From the NCBI RefSeq assembly GCF_000299395.1, contig NC_018656.1, positions 1,178,001 to 1,242,000 of the forward strand: a stretch of DNA of 64,000 nt, read 5' to 3'. The DNA comes from Candidatus Nitrosopumilus sediminis (GTDB lineage: Archaea; Thermoproteota; Nitrososphaeria; Nitrososphaerales; Nitrosopumilaceae). Shown here piece by piece: positions 17,814 through 26,887 of this stretch. Below the pieces are notes generated by a model. That model was not told the origin of the DNA. It did no database searches and was given only the letters and a program-made list of their open reading frames with translations. Both the position numbers and the translations under genes were made by a program. How positions within the stretch are numbered: position 1 is the stretch's first letter; each line of letters opens with the position of its first letter.

Positions 17814-18574
17814 TCTTTACTTTTCTTTACCTCTGGTCTAAGTTCTGTCAAGATGTCTTGTTGGAATTTTAATAACGATTCATCTTCAGTAATTCTAGGT
17901 CGTGGGAAATTATTGTCAACTTCTTTTTTAATTACAGATGGACGATTACTGAAAATTGCTACTTTGGTTCCAAGAACAGCAGCTTCTGAAACACTGTGAG
18001 TGACAAACAAAATAGTCTTTTTTGTTTTCTCCCAAATTAATTGCATTTCAACTAATAACAAATCCCGAGTCTGTGCATCAAGAGCAGCAAATGGTTCATC
18101 CATTAGTAATACATCAGGATCCATTACAAGAGCTCTTGCAATAGCTACACGTTGTTTCATTCCAGTAGAAAGCTGGTATACGTAAGAATCTGCAAATTTG
18201 GTCAATTGCATCATGTCTAGAAATCTATGAGATATCTTAGCACGTTCTTCTTTTGGGATACCTGCCATCTTTAATCCAAATTCTACGTTATCTTGAACCT
18301 TAAGCCATGGGAATAATGCACCCTCCTGGAACACCATAATTCTTTCAGGCCCAGTTTCAGAAACAGTACGGCCATCAAACAAGATTTCTCCCTCATCTGG
18401 TTTTTCCAAGCCTGCAACTATGCGTAAAAAGGTAGATTTTCCACATCCTGAGGGGCCCACCAAACATACAAAATCGCCTGCCTCAACTTTGAGATTTATA
18501 CCTCCAAGAGCTTTGAGTTTGTGAGAATCATGGCTAAAGTATTTCACAATATTTTTTGCCTCAAGTTTGGTCAT
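17810..18574 (-). CDS. ABC transporter ATP-binding protein, SsuB/TauB/NrtD family
   Basis: A 254-residue ATPase. Walker A is GPSGCGKST (about 39-47), the signature loop is the degenerate YQLSTGMKQRVAIARAL, Walker B is VLLMDEPFAALDAQT, and the switch His is in FVTHSVSEA. It would power the adjacent permease. It overlaps the preceding binding-protein gene and the following permease gene by 4 nt each, so translation of the three is probably coupled. Confidence 0.92.
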   Translation of the reverse strand: MTKLEAKNIVKYFSHDSHKLKALGGINLKVEAGDFVCLVGPSGCGKSTFLRIVAGLEKPDEGEILFDGRTVSETGPERIMVFQEGALFPWLKVQDNVEFGLKMAGIPKEERAKISHRFLDMMQLTKFADSYVYQLSTGMKQRVAIARALVMDPDVLLMDEPFAALDAQTRDLLLVEMQLIWEKTKKTILFVTHSVSEAAVLGTKVAIFSNRPSVIKKEVDNNFPRPRITEDESLLKFQQDILTELRPEVKKSKE

Positions 18575-19598
18575 GTTGTATCATCTCCATCAATGGAATT
18601 TGTATCAAAGTAGTAAAAAATACCAGACAAATCATATCCATTTCTTCCCAGATATCCTAATGAATCTGCTTTCTCTGCAAATGAATAAACAGAATCAAGC
18701 AAAGGATCATCAGTGATTTGAAGATTAGATAATGCAGTATCTACAACATCATCAGATAATGATTGACCCAAATGAGAAGTTAAAAAATTATTAAAAATAA
18801 TTCTAGTTTCAGTAGGATTTTGATTAATCCAATTTGCTGTTTCATGATGAGAGTCCAAAAAATTTGTAATTATTGTAGGATTTTTTCTACAAAATTTGTA
18901 TTTGCAATTAAGAGAACAGATGCAAATTCTTGATTTGGCCACAATTCTTCTTCATGAAATAATCGTTTTCCATTCAATTCAGTTTCCAAAATTGTAGCCC
19001 AAGGTTCTGCAACCCAGGCGCCATCAATATCACCTTTGACAAATAATGTGTATATGTCAGGATTTGGAATATTGTAAATTACTACAGAACCACCTTTTTC
19101 AGCAGATTTTAATCCATTCTCAGACAGGTAATATCGCAATGATACATCCTGAGTATTACCTATTTGTGGAGCAGCGATTTTTTTTCCTGCAAAATCAGAA
19201 GCAGAATTTATTTCAGATAAAGGATGAACAATGAAACTTGCACCACCACTAGCTGCACCAGCAAGAATTTTTACATTATGATTTTCAGAGTTTAAGAATC
19301 CATTAATTGCAGGGCCCGGTCCAACATATGCTAGATCAATAGAATTTGCAAATAAAGACTCGATTGCCTGAGGACCACTGTCAAAAACTCGAGTTTCAAT
19401 CTGTGTTGTATTTCCAAGACTTGTTTCAAAGAATCCTTTTTCCATTCCAACTATTGCAATTGCATGACCAATATTTGGAAAATATGCAATGCGGAGTTTG
19501 TTTTCATCAGAGGCATTACTAGAATTCAGAGCAACACCGACTACAGATAAGAAAATAATCCCTCCAATAATAACAGAAATAACAGATCGGCTTTTCAT
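18571..19598 (-). pseudogene. ABC substrate-binding protein (SsuA/NitT-TauT-like), frameshifted
   Basis: Two overlapping frames together encode one periplasmic-binding-like protein. The first (ATG 19598) has a signal anchor (VISVIIGGIIFLSVVGVAL) and the family core (LRIAYFPNIGHAIAIVGMEKGFF, in shorter pieces GPGPAINGFL and DGAWVAEPWATILE). It hits a stop three codons after NTNFVEK. The second frame resumes with NPTIITNFLDSHHETANW, a normal continuation, and runs to 18571. The switch is at a run of six A on the coding strand (T6 at 18881-18886). One extra A, or a -1 slip, restores a protein of about 342 residues, the family's usual size. Either a true frameshift, a sequence error or programmed slippage is possible. 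The downstream genes are intact and overlapping. Confidence 0.8.
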
Positions 19599-19730
19599 AA
19601 AACAGCGTTATATCTGGCGGTTAAATAATCATCGAATTTTAGCTCAAGCTAGTCAGAAATTTTTTGAAAATAATTAATTTTGAGCCTATCACAAAAGATA
19701 AATTCCAAAATACGACGGAAAAGATGTTTT

Positions 19731-20930
19731 ATGACTCAAAAAGGAATTCTTGCATTTTCAGGAGGATTAGATACTTCAGTGGTTGTAAAATATCTTCAAG
19801 ATGAACATGATATGGATGTCATCACAGTAACTGTAGATGTTGGACAAGGTGATGATTGGAAAAAGATTGCAGCTAAAGCAAAAAAACTTGGCGTAAAAAA
19901 ACATTACAACATTGATGCAAGAAAAGAATTTGTCAAAGACTACATTTTCCCATCAATTAAAGCAAATGCTCTTTATCAAAAAAAATATTGTCTTGCAACA
20001 GCACTTGCCAGACCATTAATTGCAGAAAAAGTTTTAGAAATTGCAAAAAAAGAAAAAGTAACATCACTTGCACATGGTTGTTCTGGAAAAGGAAATGATC
20101 AAGTTAGATTTGACATTACATTACGTTCTGGATCAGATCTTCCCATCATAGCTCCAATTCGAGACAAAAATTTGGATAGAGATACAGAATTAAAATTTGC
20201 AAAAAAGCATGGAATTGAAATTGATACTGTAGCAAAAAAATTCAGTATTGATCAAAACTTGTGGGGTCGTGCAATTGAGGGAGGAGTGTTAGAGGATCCA
20301 TACAACGAACCACCTGACGATGCATTCATTTGGGTTAAAACAAAAGATTTACCTGACAGACCAACATACTTGGAAATTAAATTCAGCAAAGGAATACCAG
20401 TCGGAGTGGATGGAAAAACAATGGAGCCTCTAAAACTTATTGAATACATTAACAAAAAAGCAGGCAATGCAGGTGTAGGAATAGTAGACCATATAGAAGA
20501 CAGAGTTGTCGGAATTAAATCTAGAGAAGTATATGAAACACCAGCAGCAACTTGTCTAATTGAAGCTCATACGGATTTAGAAAAAATGGTCCACACTAAA
20601 CACGAAAACAAGTTCAAGTCAATTATTGATGATGAATGGGCATATTTGGTCTATTCAGGTCTTTGGCAAGATCCTCTCAAAGCAGATCTGGATGGATTCA
20701 TCGAAGCATCACAAAAACCAGTTTCAGGAACTGTGAAACTGAAATTGTACAAAGGAGGCCTAAGAGTTGTCGGAAGAAAGTCTGTTAATTCATTGTATAG
20801 TCACGATATTGCAACTTATGGGGTAGAATCAACTTTTGATCAAAGATTGGCCAAAGGATTTGTAGAATTGTGGGGAATGCAGTCAACAGAAGCTAATAAA
20901 TTACAAAAGAAAAGGTCAACAAAAACATGA
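19731..20930 (+). CDS. argG: Argininosuccinate synthase
   Basis: A 399-residue enzyme joining citrulline and aspartate with ATP. The PP-loop ATPase motif is at the N-terminus (ILAFSGGLDTSVVVKYL). The citrulline/aspartate segments YCLATALARPLIA and HGCSGKGNDQVRFD are present. The frame is open back to an ATG at 19680, but the ATG at 19731 (MTQKGILAFSGG) gives the family's length and start. Its stop overlaps the lysW start (ATGA), opening the arginine/lysine operon. No argH is in this window. Confidence 0.95.
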   Translation: MTQKGILAFSGGLDTSVVVKYLQDEHDMDVITVTVDVGQGDDWKKIAAKAKKLGVKKHYNIDARKEFVKDYIFPSIKANALYQKKYCLATALARPLIAEKVLEIAKKEKVTSLAHGCSGKGNDQVRFDITLRSGSDLPIIAPIRDKNLDRDTELKFAKKHGIEIDTVAKKFSIDQNLWGRAIEGGVLEDPYNEPPDDAFIWVKTKDLPDRPTYLEIKFSKGIPVGVDGKTMEPLKLIEYINKKAGNAGVGIVDHIEDRVVGIKSREVYETPAATCLIEAHTDLEKMVHTKHENKFKSIIDDEWAYLVYSGLWQDPLKADLDGFIEASQKPVSGTVKLKLYKGGLRVVGRKSVNSLYSHDIATYGVESTFDQRLAKGFVELWGMQSTEANKLQKKRSTKT

Positions 20931-21094
20931 ACTGCCCAGAATGTGATGCAACACTAAACATCCCAGACGATGCCTCAGTAGGAGAAATTGTCTCCTGTCC
21001 TGATTGTGGCGCTGACTTTGAAATCTCAAAAAAAGACGGATCAAATGTTGAGCTTAAACAAGCAGAAACCGTAGGCGAAGACTGGGGAGAGTAA
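20927..21094 (+). CDS. lysW: LysW amino-group carrier protein (copy 1, EDWGE end)
   Basis: A 55-residue acidic carrier. Two CxxC knuckles (CPEC at 3-6 and CPDC at 24-27) form a zinc ribbon. The conserved C-terminal EDWGE supplies the terminal Glu whose gamma-carboxyl is joined to the substrate amino group. The ATGA overlap with argG and the TAATG overlap with the ATP-grasp gene show tight coupling. Position next to argG and argX suggests that this copy mainly carries glutamate towards ornithine, but sharing with lysine synthesis is possible. Confidence 0.93.
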   Translation: MNCPECDATLNIPDDASVGEIVSCPDCGADFEISKKDGSNVELKQAETVGEDWGE

Positions 21095-21951
21095 TGTCAA
21101 AAGTTTGTATTGTCTTTGACCGCCTAAGAGCCGAAGAGAAGATGCTGCAAAAAGAAGCATCGGAATTAGGACATGACGCGTTGATGCTTGATGCAAAAAT
21201 CACTCAAATCAATACAGACAGTAAAAAAGAAGATTTTGATTTGGGAGATATTGTTTTAGAAAGATGTGTGAGTTATTTTAGAGGTCTTCATTTTACTGCA
21301 AGTCTAGAATTTATGGACATTCCTGTGTTAAACAAATTTGAGGTAGCAAACATTTGTGGAAACAAAATGTTCATGACGCTACTTTTGAAAAAAAATAACA
21401 TCCCAACACCTAAAACATATTTTTCATTTTCAAGTGAAAGTGCAGCAGAGAACTTGGAAAAAGTAGGATTCCCCTTAGTCATTAAACCAGTAATAGGCAG
21501 TTGGGGAAGAGGAGTGATGCCACTCAAAGACAAAGATGCAATGGAGGCAATTTTTGAAATCAGAGATATTACAGATAGTCCTCATGACAGAATTTACTAT
21601 TTACAAGAATTAATCAAAAGACCTCCAAGAGACATTAGAGTGATCACAGTAGGTGACGAGCCAATTGCTGCCATGTATAGAAAATCTTCAGGCGGATTTA
21701 AGACCAATATCGCATTGGGAGCAGATCCAGAACTTTGTGAGATCACAAAAGAGATGGAGGACATGGCAGTTAAAGCATCAAAAGCTATGGGTGGAGGAAT
21801 TTTAGGAATTGATATGATGGAAGATGAGGAAAAGGGCCTAGTAGTCCACGAAGTAAACAACACAGTAGAATTCAAAGGACTGGCAAGAGTTGCACAACGA
21901 AATATACCAAAAGAAATGGTAGAATTTGCTCTAAACTACATAAGAAAATAA
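21094..21951 (+). CDS. argX: LysW ligase, ATP-grasp (ArgX/LysX family, copy 1)
   Basis: A 285-residue RimK-type ATP-grasp ligase. It attaches glutamate or alpha-aminoadipate to the LysW C-terminus. Seen motifs: the N-terminal VLERCVSYFRGLHFTAS, the ATP-grasp Lys in PLVIKPVIGSWGRGV, and the metal-binding HEVNNTVEFKG near the end. Copy 2 at 26.9 kb has EYKN where this one has EFKG. That segment lies at the substrate pocket in the family. Neighbours (argG upstream, arginine-type order) make glutamate-specific ArgX the better guess here; this is inference. Confidence 0.85.
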   Translation: MSKVCIVFDRLRAEEKMLQKEASELGHDALMLDAKITQINTDSKKEDFDLGDIVLERCVSYFRGLHFTASLEFMDIPVLNKFEVANICGNKMFMTLLLKKNNIPTPKTYFSFSSESAAENLEKVGFPLVIKPVIGSWGRGVMPLKDKDAMEAIFEIRDITDSPHDRIYYLQELIKRPPRDIRVITVGDEPIAAMYRKSSGGFKTNIALGADPELCEITKEMEDMAVKASKAMGGGILGIDMMEDEEKGLVVHEVNNTVEFKGLARVAQRNIPKEMVEFALNYIRK

Positions 21952-21979
21952 ATTATACTCCATTAGAATTGGTCTTATC

Positions 21980-23026
21980 ATGAAAGTTGGGGTTGTAGGA
22001 GCATCTGGATATGTAGGCGGAGAAACACTTCGTCTTCTTGTTAACCATCCAGATGTTGAGATCGCAATGGTCACATCAAGACAGCATGTAGGAGAATATC
22101 TACACAGAATCCAACCAAGTTTGAAAGGATTTACCGATCTAACATTCTCAGAATTAGATTATGACAAATTAACAGACAAATGTGATTTAGTTTTTACAGC
22201 AGTTCCTCATGGAACTGCAACTGAAATTGTAAAAGCATTGTACGACAGAGGAATCAAAGTAATTGATTTGAGTGCAGATTATAGATTGCATGATCAAGAG
22301 GCATACGATAAATGGTATGGCTGGGAGCATCCACATCCAGATTATTTAGCAAAATCAGTATTTGGAGTTCCAGAATTACATAGAGAAGAAATCAAAAAAG
22401 CACAACTTGTTTCTTGCCCAGGATGTATGGCCGTTACATCAATGTTAGCACTTGCACCACTAATTAGAAATGACATTATTGATACTGAACATATTGTAGT
22501 AGACTCAAAAATTGGCTCATCAGGTGCAGGTTCAGGTTCAGGAACTGCACATGCAATGAGAGCAGGAGTAATCAGACCATACAAGCCAGCAAAACACAGA
22601 CACACTGGTGAAATTGAACAAGAACTAAGCGAAATTGCAGGAAAGAAAATTCATGTTTCAATGAGTCCACATGCAGTAGATGTAGTCCGTGGAATCTTGT
22701 GTACAAATCACACATTCATGAAAAAAGACATTGAAGAAAAAGAATTATGGAAATTATATCGTCAAGCTTATGGCGAAGAAAGATTTGTCAGATTAATCAG
22801 AGATAAAAAAGGATTGTATAAATTCCCAGATCCAAAATTCTTAGTTGGTTCAAACTTTTGTGATATCGGATTCGATATAGATGAAGATAACAACAGATTG
22901 ATAGCAATGTCGGCATCAGATAATTTAATGAAAGGTGCAGCAGGTTCTGCCATTCAAAACATGAATGTAATGTGTGGTTTTGATGAAATGGACGGACTCA
23001 GATACACTCCACTAACTCCTGTTTAG
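21980..23026 (+). CDS. lysY: LysW-gamma-glutamyl/aminoadipyl-phosphate reductase
   Basis: A 348-residue ArgC-family reductase. The NADPH fold opens with VGVVGASGYVGGETLRLL, and the catalytic Cys is in VSCPGCMAVTS (about residue 150). It reduces the carrier-bound acyl phosphate to the semialdehyde. Only one copy is present beside two LysW/ATP-grasp pairs, so it likely serves both arginine and lysine synthesis. The downstream kinase begins 2 nt after the stop. Confidence 0.92.
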   Translation: MKVGVVGASGYVGGETLRLLVNHPDVEIAMVTSRQHVGEYLHRIQPSLKGFTDLTFSELDYDKLTDKCDLVFTAVPHGTATEIVKALYDRGIKVIDLSADYRLHDQEAYDKWYGWEHPHPDYLAKSVFGVPELHREEIKKAQLVSCPGCMAVTSMLALAPLIRNDIIDTEHIVVDSKIGSSGAGSGSGTAHAMRAGVIRPYKPAKHRHTGEIEQELSEIAGKKIHVSMSPHAVDVVRGILCTNHTFMKKDIEEKELWKLYRQAYGEERFVRLIRDKKGLYKFPDPKFLVGSNFCDIGFDIDEDNNRLIAMSASDNLMKGAAGSAIQNMNVMCGFDEMDGLRYTPLTPV

Positions 23027-23028
23027 AA

Positions 23029-23832
23029 ATGATCACAATCAAAATCGGCGGAAGTGTAGTAGATGATTTACATCCATCAACAATTTCAGATATTAAAAAA
23101 GTAGCAGAGACTGAGGGAATAATTATTGTACATGGAGGTGGAAAAGAGGTTACAAAAGTATGTGAGCAATTAGGAAAAGAACCAAAATTTGTAACATCGC
23201 CAAGCGGCATCAAAAGTAGATACACAGACAAAGAGACTGCAGAAATTTTTACTATGGTTATGTCAGGTAGAATCAATAAAACAATCGTTCAAATGCTTCA
23301 AAAAAATGGCGTTAATGCAATTGGTCTTTCAGGAGTAGATGCCAGAGTGATTGAAGCAGATAGAAAAAAGAAATTGCTTATTGTTAATGAAAAAGGTAGA
23401 AAACAAGCAATTGATGGTGGATATACAGGAAAAATTAGAGAAGTAAATTCAAAATTCATCAAATCTCTCTTAGATCAAGGGCTCACACCAGTTATTTCAC
23501 CCATAGCAATGAGTGAAGAATCAGAATTTCTCAACATAGACGGAGATAGAGCTGCAGCATATGTTGCAGGCAAGGTAGGTTGTGATAAAGTATTATTCAT
23601 CACAAATGTTGACGGATTGTTAATGGATGACAAACTTGTTACAAAATTGACACTGGCAGAAGCAAAAGAGATCAGACCAAAGATTGGGCCAGGGATGGAA
23701 AAGAAAATTTTGGCATCTACTGAAGCATTAGATATGGGAGTTAAAGAAGCACTGATTGGAAATGGACAAAGGGAAAATCCAATATCATCAGCTATTGCAC
23801 ATAATAATTGTACGGTGATTGAACATGAGTGA
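23029..23832 (+). CDS. lysZ: LysW-gamma-glutamyl/aminoadipyl kinase
   Basis: A 267-residue amino-acid kinase of the ArgB/LysZ family. Motifs: IKIGGSVVDD at the N-terminus, IIVHGGGKEVT, GLSGVDARV and NIDGDRAAAYVAGK. It phosphorylates the carrier-bound Glu/aminoadipate side chain. Its 3' end overlaps the aminotransferase start by 8 nt. Probably bifunctional for both pathways. Confidence 0.92.
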   Translation: MITIKIGGSVVDDLHPSTISDIKKVAETEGIIIVHGGGKEVTKVCEQLGKEPKFVTSPSGIKSRYTDKETAEIFTMVMSGRINKTIVQMLQKNGVNAIGLSGVDARVIEADRKKKLLIVNEKGRKQAIDGGYTGKIREVNSKFIKSLLDQGLTPVISPIAMSEESEFLNIDGDRAAAYVAGKVGCDKVLFITNVDGLLMDDKLVTKLTLAEAKEIRPKIGPGMEKKILASTEALDMGVKEALIGNGQRENPISSAIAHNNCTVIEHE

Positions 23833-25006
23833 AGATCAATACATGGGCAATCTCTATCAGAGATTTCCAGTAACAATTGAAAAAGGTGTTGGATCTCATG
23901 TGTGGGATATAAACGGAAAAGAGTATATCGATTGCATGGGAGGATACGGAGTAGCTCTAGTAGGTCACAAAAATCAAAGAGTTAACAATGCAATCAAAGA
24001 ACAGATTGACAAAATCATTACAGTTCATAGTTCATTATACAACAAAACAAGAGAGGAATTTTTGACAACACTAATTGGTTTAGCACCAAAAGGGCTCACA
24101 CAAGTTCATCTAAACAACAGTGGTGCTGAAGCAATAGAAGCTGCAATGAAATTTGCAAGAAAGTTTACAGGCAAAAAAGGAATGGTTGCAATGAAAGGTT
24201 CCTATCATGGAAAATCATTTGGTGCATTATCATTAACATTTAATCCAAAATACAGAAAAGCATTTGCACCACTAGTAGAGAAAGTTTCATTTGCATCTTA
24301 TGGAGACATTGAATCTTTACGTTCAGTAATTGATGATGATACCGCATTTGTAATTTTAGAACCAATTCAAGGGGAAAGTGGAATTATTGTTGCACCTGAT
24401 GGATTTTTACAAGATGTTAGAAAATTATGTGATGAAAAAGGAATTGTGTTAATTTTTGACGAAATTCAAGCTGGTTTAGGTAGAACCGGACGATTATGGG
24501 CTTGTGAACATTGGAATACAGTACCAGACATCCTATGCCTTGCAAAAGGAATTGCAGGCGGTGTACCAATGGGAGCAACTCTTGTAAAACCAGAAATTTT
24601 AGCTGCAATTAGTAAAGGAGAGCATTCATCAACATTTGGAGGAAACCCAATCTCATGTGCAGCAGGAATTGCAGCTCTTAAAGCAATTACTGAAGACGGA
24701 TTGATTGAAAATTCAGAGAAAATGGGCAAATTGTTTAGAGAAGGATTAGAAAAATTAAAAGAAAAACACACAATGATCAGAGAAGTTAGAGGTAAAGGAC
24801 TAATGATAGGTGTCGAGATGAAATTTGAAGTTAAAGATATTTTGATGGGATTAATAAAAAAAGGAGTTCTGATGTTGTATTCTGGAAGAAATATACTTAG
24901 AATTCTCCCCCCATTAGTAATATCTGAAGAAGATGTAACAAAAGTTTTACATGCTCTTGATTCCATACTTACAGAAGAGGAACAAAAAAGAGATGTACAA
25001 GGATAA
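23825..25006 (+). CDS. lysJ: LysW-ornithine/lysine aminotransferase
   Basis: A 393-residue class III PLP aminotransferase. The PLP Lys lies in LCLAKGIAGGVPMGAT, the cofactor Asp in LIFDEIQAGLGRTG, and SGAEAIEAAMKFARK is present. It aminates the carrier-bound semialdehyde with glutamate as donor. I chose ATG 23825 over the in-frame TTG 23819. A GGTGAT Shine-Dalgarno sits at 23814-23819 just before it. The 3' end overlaps the regulator gene by 14 nt. Confidence 0.92.
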   Translation: MSEDQYMGNLYQRFPVTIEKGVGSHVWDINGKEYIDCMGGYGVALVGHKNQRVNNAIKEQIDKIITVHSSLYNKTREEFLTTLIGLAPKGLTQVHLNNSGAEAIEAAMKFARKFTGKKGMVAMKGSYHGKSFGALSLTFNPKYRKAFAPLVEKVSFASYGDIESLRSVIDDDTAFVILEPIQGESGIIVAPDGFLQDVRKLCDEKGIVLIFDEIQAGLGRTGRLWACEHWNTVPDILCLAKGIAGGVPMGATLVKPEILAAISKGEHSSTFGGNPISCAAGIAALKAITEDGLIENSEKMGKLFREGLEKLKEKHTMIREVRGKGLMIGVEMKFEVKDILMGLIKKGVLMLYSGRNILRILPPLVISEEDVTKVLHALDSILTEEEQKRDVQG

Positions 25007-25412
25007 AGTAGACGAAAAAATTATCGGATATTTGAAAGAAGATTCTAGAGAGTCATTTGTGGATATCGGTAAAAAACTAAAGTTGTCAGAATCAGCAGTT
25101 AGAAGACGTGTAAAAAATTTGGTAGACAGCGGAACAATTAAGAAATTTACTTTGGAGCTCGGAGAGGAAAATTCAACCAGTGCAATTGTTTTGGTTTCGG
25201 TTGATTCTGCAACGGACACATCCAAGGTATCACTAAAGCTTGCAAAATTAGAAGGAGTAAAAACAGTTTATGAAATTACAGGGCAGTATGACATTACAAC
25301 AATTATGAGTGCTACAAATATTGCAGAAATTAACAGTAGTATTGATGCACTCAGAAAGATTCCAGGTGTGGTAGATACCAATACAGTCATCATTTTAAGA
25401 AAAATAATCTAA
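24993..25412 (+). CDS. lysM: Lrp/AsnC-family regulator, LysM-like
   Basis: A 139-residue regulator. An N-terminal helix-turn-helix (VDIGKKLKLSESAVRRRVKN) is followed by a RAM ligand domain. In Sulfolobus an Lrp-family LysM gene is clustered with the lysine genes and its DNA binding responds to lysine; position here suggests the same job. ATG 24993 is preferred to an upstream in-frame start at 24951, which would add 14 residues with no family match. It is the last gene of the first arg/lys operon. Confidence 0.85.
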   Translation: MYKDKVDEKIIGYLKEDSRESFVDIGKKLKLSESAVRRRVKNLVDSGTIKKFTLELGEENSTSAIVLVSVDSATDTSKVSLKLAKLEGVKTVYEITGQYDITTIMSATNIAEINSSIDALRKIPGVVDTNTVIILRKII

Positions 25413-25495
25413 AAACGACTTTCGTTTCACAATTTAATTTCAAAAACTAATCTAGGATCATTTTTAGATATTTCAGACGAAGATAGTACGAATAT

Positions 25496-25504
25496 GTTTA
25501 TATC
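25496..25504 (+). promoter_or_regulatory. TATA box of the homocitrate synthase operon
   Basis: GTTTATATC lies 27-35 bp before the ATG at 25531, indicating a separate promoter for the lysine-specific operon that starts after lysM. Confidence 0.5.
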
Positions 25505-25530
25505 ATCAATCTAATGCAACGATTTCTGTA

Positions 25531-26697
25531 ATGAAAGATCCGAATCACTATGCAAATATCTATAACGCATATGACAAAAATCCAAAAAAAATCAGAATTT
25601 TGGATAGTACATTGAGAGAAGGAGAACAACATCCAGGTGTTTCATTTACAAACAAACAAAGAATCCAGATTGCATGGATGTTGGATTATTTTGGTGTAGA
25701 TCAAATTGAAATTTCACCAGTAGTTTCAAATGATCATAAAGAAGCAACTAAAACAATTATCAAACAAGGGCTAAAGGCAGATATTGTTTCTCATGGTCGT
25801 GCACTAAAAGAAGATATTGACATTTCATTAGATTGTGATGCAAAGTGGTGTGCAGCATATTTAGGAATTTCAGATATTCATCTTAAAGATAAATTACGAA
25901 TTTCAAGAGAAGAAGCACTTGAAAGAGCAGTAGAAACAGTAGAGTATGCAAAGTCACATGGATTAAAAATACGATTTACAGTTGAAGATGGAAGTAGGGC
26001 GGAACCAGAATTTCTATTGAAAGTTTGTAAAGCTATTGAAGAAGCAGGTGTAGATAGAATTAGTCTTCCAGATACAGTAGGAATTTTACGTCCAATTGGA
26101 ATGCATAATTTTGTCAAAAAAGTAAGAGAAGTTATAGACGTTCCATTAGACGCACATGTTCATAATGATATTGGATTTGCAGTAGCTAATGCATTTTCAG
26201 CATGTGATGCAGGAGTAGATCAAATTCATACTACTATTGATGGTATTGGTGAAAGAACAGGAATCCCTCCACTTGCAGAAGTTGCAGTAGCCTTAACTTA
26301 CCTTTACAAATCACCAAATGATTTCAGATTGGACATGTTGCTGGATTTATCCAGATTGATTGAAGAATACACATCAATCAAACCATATGATTCTAAACCA
26401 ATTGTAGGTTCATCAGCATACAAACACAAAGCAGGAACACATCTTGCAGCTATACTCAAAAACCCTGCGGCCTATGAGCCAATTCCTCCTAGAGCAGTTG
26501 GAAATAGAAGAAGAATAGTGTTTGGAGAACTAGCTGGAAAAACTGGCGCTGCATATTTGATGTCATTGTTAGGATTGGAAAAAGATGATGAAGGGGCAAA
26601 AGCTGTAGCTGCAGGATTAAAGGGCCTCAGAATGGGTGATCTGATAGAGATCCCTCTAGAAGACAGACTTGAAAAAAAGATAATTAATGATAAATAA
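25531..26697 (+). CDS. Homocitrate synthase
   Basis: A 388-residue DRE-TIM enzyme condensing 2-oxoglutarate and acetyl-CoA, the first committed step of alpha-aminoadipate lysine synthesis. The signature is ILDSTLREGEQHPGVSF (about 23-39); metal-binding HVHNDIGFAVANAF follows at about 208-221. EGEQHPG is typical of homocitrate synthase rather than isopropylmalate synthase (EGxQxPG with different flanks), and the lysine gene context agrees. It leads the operon with lysW2, lysX and lysK. Confidence 0.88.
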   Translation: MKDPNHYANIYNAYDKNPKKIRILDSTLREGEQHPGVSFTNKQRIQIAWMLDYFGVDQIEISPVVSNDHKEATKTIIKQGLKADIVSHGRALKEDIDISLDCDAKWCAAYLGISDIHLKDKLRISREEALERAVETVEYAKSHGLKIRFTVEDGSRAEPEFLLKVCKAIEEAGVDRISLPDTVGILRPIGMHNFVKKVREVIDVPLDAHVHNDIGFAVANAFSACDAGVDQIHTTIDGIGERTGIPPLAEVAVALTYLYKSPNDFRLDMLLDLSRLIEEYTSIKPYDSKPIVGSSAYKHKAGTHLAAILKNPAAYEPIPPRAVGNRRRIVFGELAGKTGAAYLMSLLGLEKDDEGAKAVAAGLKGLRMGDLIEIPLEDRLEKKIINDK

Positions 26698-26719
26698 AGA
26701 GGAGTTATGAAGAGATAAT

Positions 26720-26887
26720 ATGTCAAAATGTGAAGAATGTGATGCAGATATTTCCGTTCCAAGTGATGCACTTGAAGGAGAGATCGTAACATGTCCGGAA
26801 TGTGGCGCAAGTTTTGAATTAGTTCAAGGTTCAAACGGTTTCGATCTAAAGCCAGCCCAAACGGTTGGCGAGGATTGGGGACAGTGA
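26720..26887 (+). CDS. lysW: LysW amino-group carrier protein (copy 2, EDWGQ end)
   Basis: A 55-residue paralogue of the carrier at 20.9 kb, with CEEC (4-7) and CPEC (25-28) zinc knuckles and the conserved TVGEDWG before the end. The last residue is Gln (CAG, 26882-26884) in place of the canonical Glu. In characterised LysW the terminal Glu is the attachment residue. The CAG overlaps the GTG start of lysX (CAGTGA). Gln might be deamidated, used differently, or reflect a sequence error (GAG). Position next to homocitrate synthase suggests a lysine-dedicated carrier. Confidence 0.9.
   Translation: MSKCEECDADISVPSDALEGEIVTCPECGASFELVQGSNGFDLKPAQTVGEDWGQ

Noticed and set aside
19680-19730. Upstream ATG start for argG
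   Set aside because: The 17 extra residues are basic and do not match the family; ATG 19731 gives the usual start.
24951-24992. Upstream start for lysM
   Set aside because: It would add 14 residues read inside lysJ in another frame; ATG 24993 fits the Lrp family start.
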